Positions 42,570 to 43,213 of a DNA stretch of 43,213 bases are shown here, one piece after another (the first letter of the stretch is position 1; each line of letters begins with the position of its first letter). This stretch comes from Frankia sp. AiPa1 (GTDB taxonomy: Bacteria > Actinomycetota > Actinomycetes > Frankiales > Frankiaceae), in NCBI RefSeq assembly GCF_023243075.1, contig NZ_JALKFZ020000190.1, forward strand, positions 1 through 43,213. The letters run 5' to 3'. The position numbers and the translations under genes were made by a program. A model generated the notes under the pieces. The model had not been told where the DNA came from. It did no database searches and was given only the letters and a program-made list of their open reading frames with translations.

Positions 42570-42781
42570 CGCCGACTTGTTGCGTGCAGCGCTTCACGCC
42601 CCTGCTGGTCGAGGCGGCTCGGCCGTGTCGGCACCGGCTCGGTGACAGGTGGTCCGTCGATGAGACGTATGTCAAGGTCGCCGGCCGGTGGACCTACCTC
42701 TGCCGGGCCGTCGACCAGCATGGCCAGGTCATCGACGTCCTGGCCAGCACCCGCCGCGACCAGACGGCCACTGCCGGTTGA
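42570..42781 (+). mobile_element. IS6-family transposase fragment
   Basis: The frame contains VQRFTPLLVEAARPCRHR, then DRWSVDETYVKVAGRWTYLC and RAVDQHGQVIDVLAS. This is the region around the first catalytic Asp (DET) of IS6/IS26-type DDE transposases. The N-terminal HTH is missing or frame-shifted just before VQRF, and the frame stops at 42781 before the second Asp and the Glu. No terminal repeats were found. It is an inactive fragment. Confidence 0.85.
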
Positions 42782-42805
42782 AAACCCGGCTGCGGCGAGA
42801 CCGCG

Positions 42806-43193
42806 CGGCTGACAGGACGGGAGTTCGTCGACGCGGTCGCCTTCTTCGGCGGGCTACCGTCGGAACTGGTCGACTCCGACGAGCTCGCCGCGCTGCTTCC
42901 CCCCGTCGATGATGGCGGATTTTCAGCTCGTCTCCCGTTACCGCTACCGGCCCGCTGATCCGCTCGCGGTCCGCGTCCATCTCGTCAAGGGGGCCGACGA
43001 TCCGCACGTCGCCAGCGAAGCGTTGGACGGCTGGGCACGGGAGTGCTCCGAGCCGCCGACTCTTCTCGAGGTTCCGGGTGCACACTTCTACTTCGACGAG
43101 GACCCGGCGGTCTCCCCGGCCTGTTCCGTGCGATCCGCGGACCGGGCGACGTGCGCGGTGCACCGGGAACCGGCGGCCAGCACGTGGAACTGA
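42806..43193 (+). pseudogene. Type II thioesterase C-terminal remnant, frameshifted
   Basis: One frame gives LTGREFVDAVAFFGGLPSEL and DELAALLPPV. After a one-base shift near 42905 the next frame gives ADFQLVSRYRYRPADPL, GADDPHVASEALDGWARE and VPGAHFYFDEDP. The order matches the lid, the Asp region and the His (GGHFY-like) of GrsT-type thioesterases, as in the intact gene at 9913. The N-terminal half with the Ser nucleophile is absent; the IS6 fragment abuts it. It points to a second, disrupted biosynthetic locus or a duplicated piece. Confidence 0.65.
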
Positions 43194-43213
43194 TCTGACG
43201 TCGAACAACCCCA

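Overview
The window is high-GC DNA from a filamentous actinobacterium. The modular type I polyketide synthases, the codon bias, leaderless -35/-10 promoters and an MmyB-like regulator remnant all fit. A Frankia-like or Streptomyces-like host is plausible, but genus cannot be fixed from the sequence alone.

Layout. (1) 1-13838: the 3' end of a modular type I PKS locus. It holds the tail of one PKS protein (DH-KR-ACP), a complete terminal module (KS-AT-DH-KR-ACP-TE), a type II thioesterase, a discrete acyltransferase, a short PaaK/LuxE/EhpF-like adenylate-forming enzyme, and a zinc-free MDR oxidoreductase behind a perfect 22-bp palindrome. Both modules are predicted to reduce and dehydrate, so the released acyl chain should end in a conjugated diene next to the carboxyl carbon. 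(2) 13839-15641: decayed DNA around tRNA-Leu(GAG): an MmyB-like regulator remnant, an SDR remnant and an orphan MazF/PemK-type toxin. (3) 15979-18893: a DHA2-type MFS exporter with a likely leaderless promoter next to a perfect palindrome, then an extended SDR/epimerase. (4) 19108-24729: an operon behind a near-perfect sigma-70-type promoter and a structured leader. It encodes a substrate-binding lipoprotein, a 32-aa membrane microprotein, a NorD-like VWA protein, a NorQ/CbbQ-like MoxR AAA+ ATPase, a 39-aa membrane microprotein, a five-helix membrane protein and a single-helix protein with four cysteines outside the membrane. No nitric oxide reductase or Rubisco subunit is present, so the MoxR-VWA pair probably matures an unfamiliar membrane complex made by its neighbours. 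(5) 24838-28740: a truncated alpha/beta hydrolase, a TetR regulator with a leaderless promoter, an ECF sigma factor, broken DUF5753 and methyltransferase genes, and an IS21 remnant in which an IstA tail is fused to IstB. (6) 28911-41797: six tightly packed same-strand genes of about 13 kb: hemopexin-repeat plus beta-propeller protein, DUF6603-like protein, two large proteins of unknown family (760 and 1234 aa), and two tandem paralogues of unknown family. None has an obvious signal peptide. (7) 41798-43213: a small two-helix membrane protein on the minus strand, an IS6-family transposase fragment and a frameshifted remnant of a second type II thioesterase.

The best candidates for undescribed biology are the MoxR/VWA membrane-complex operon (4) and the hemopexin/DUF6603 cluster (6). 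All functional statements come from reading motifs by eye; no database search or structure prediction was run.
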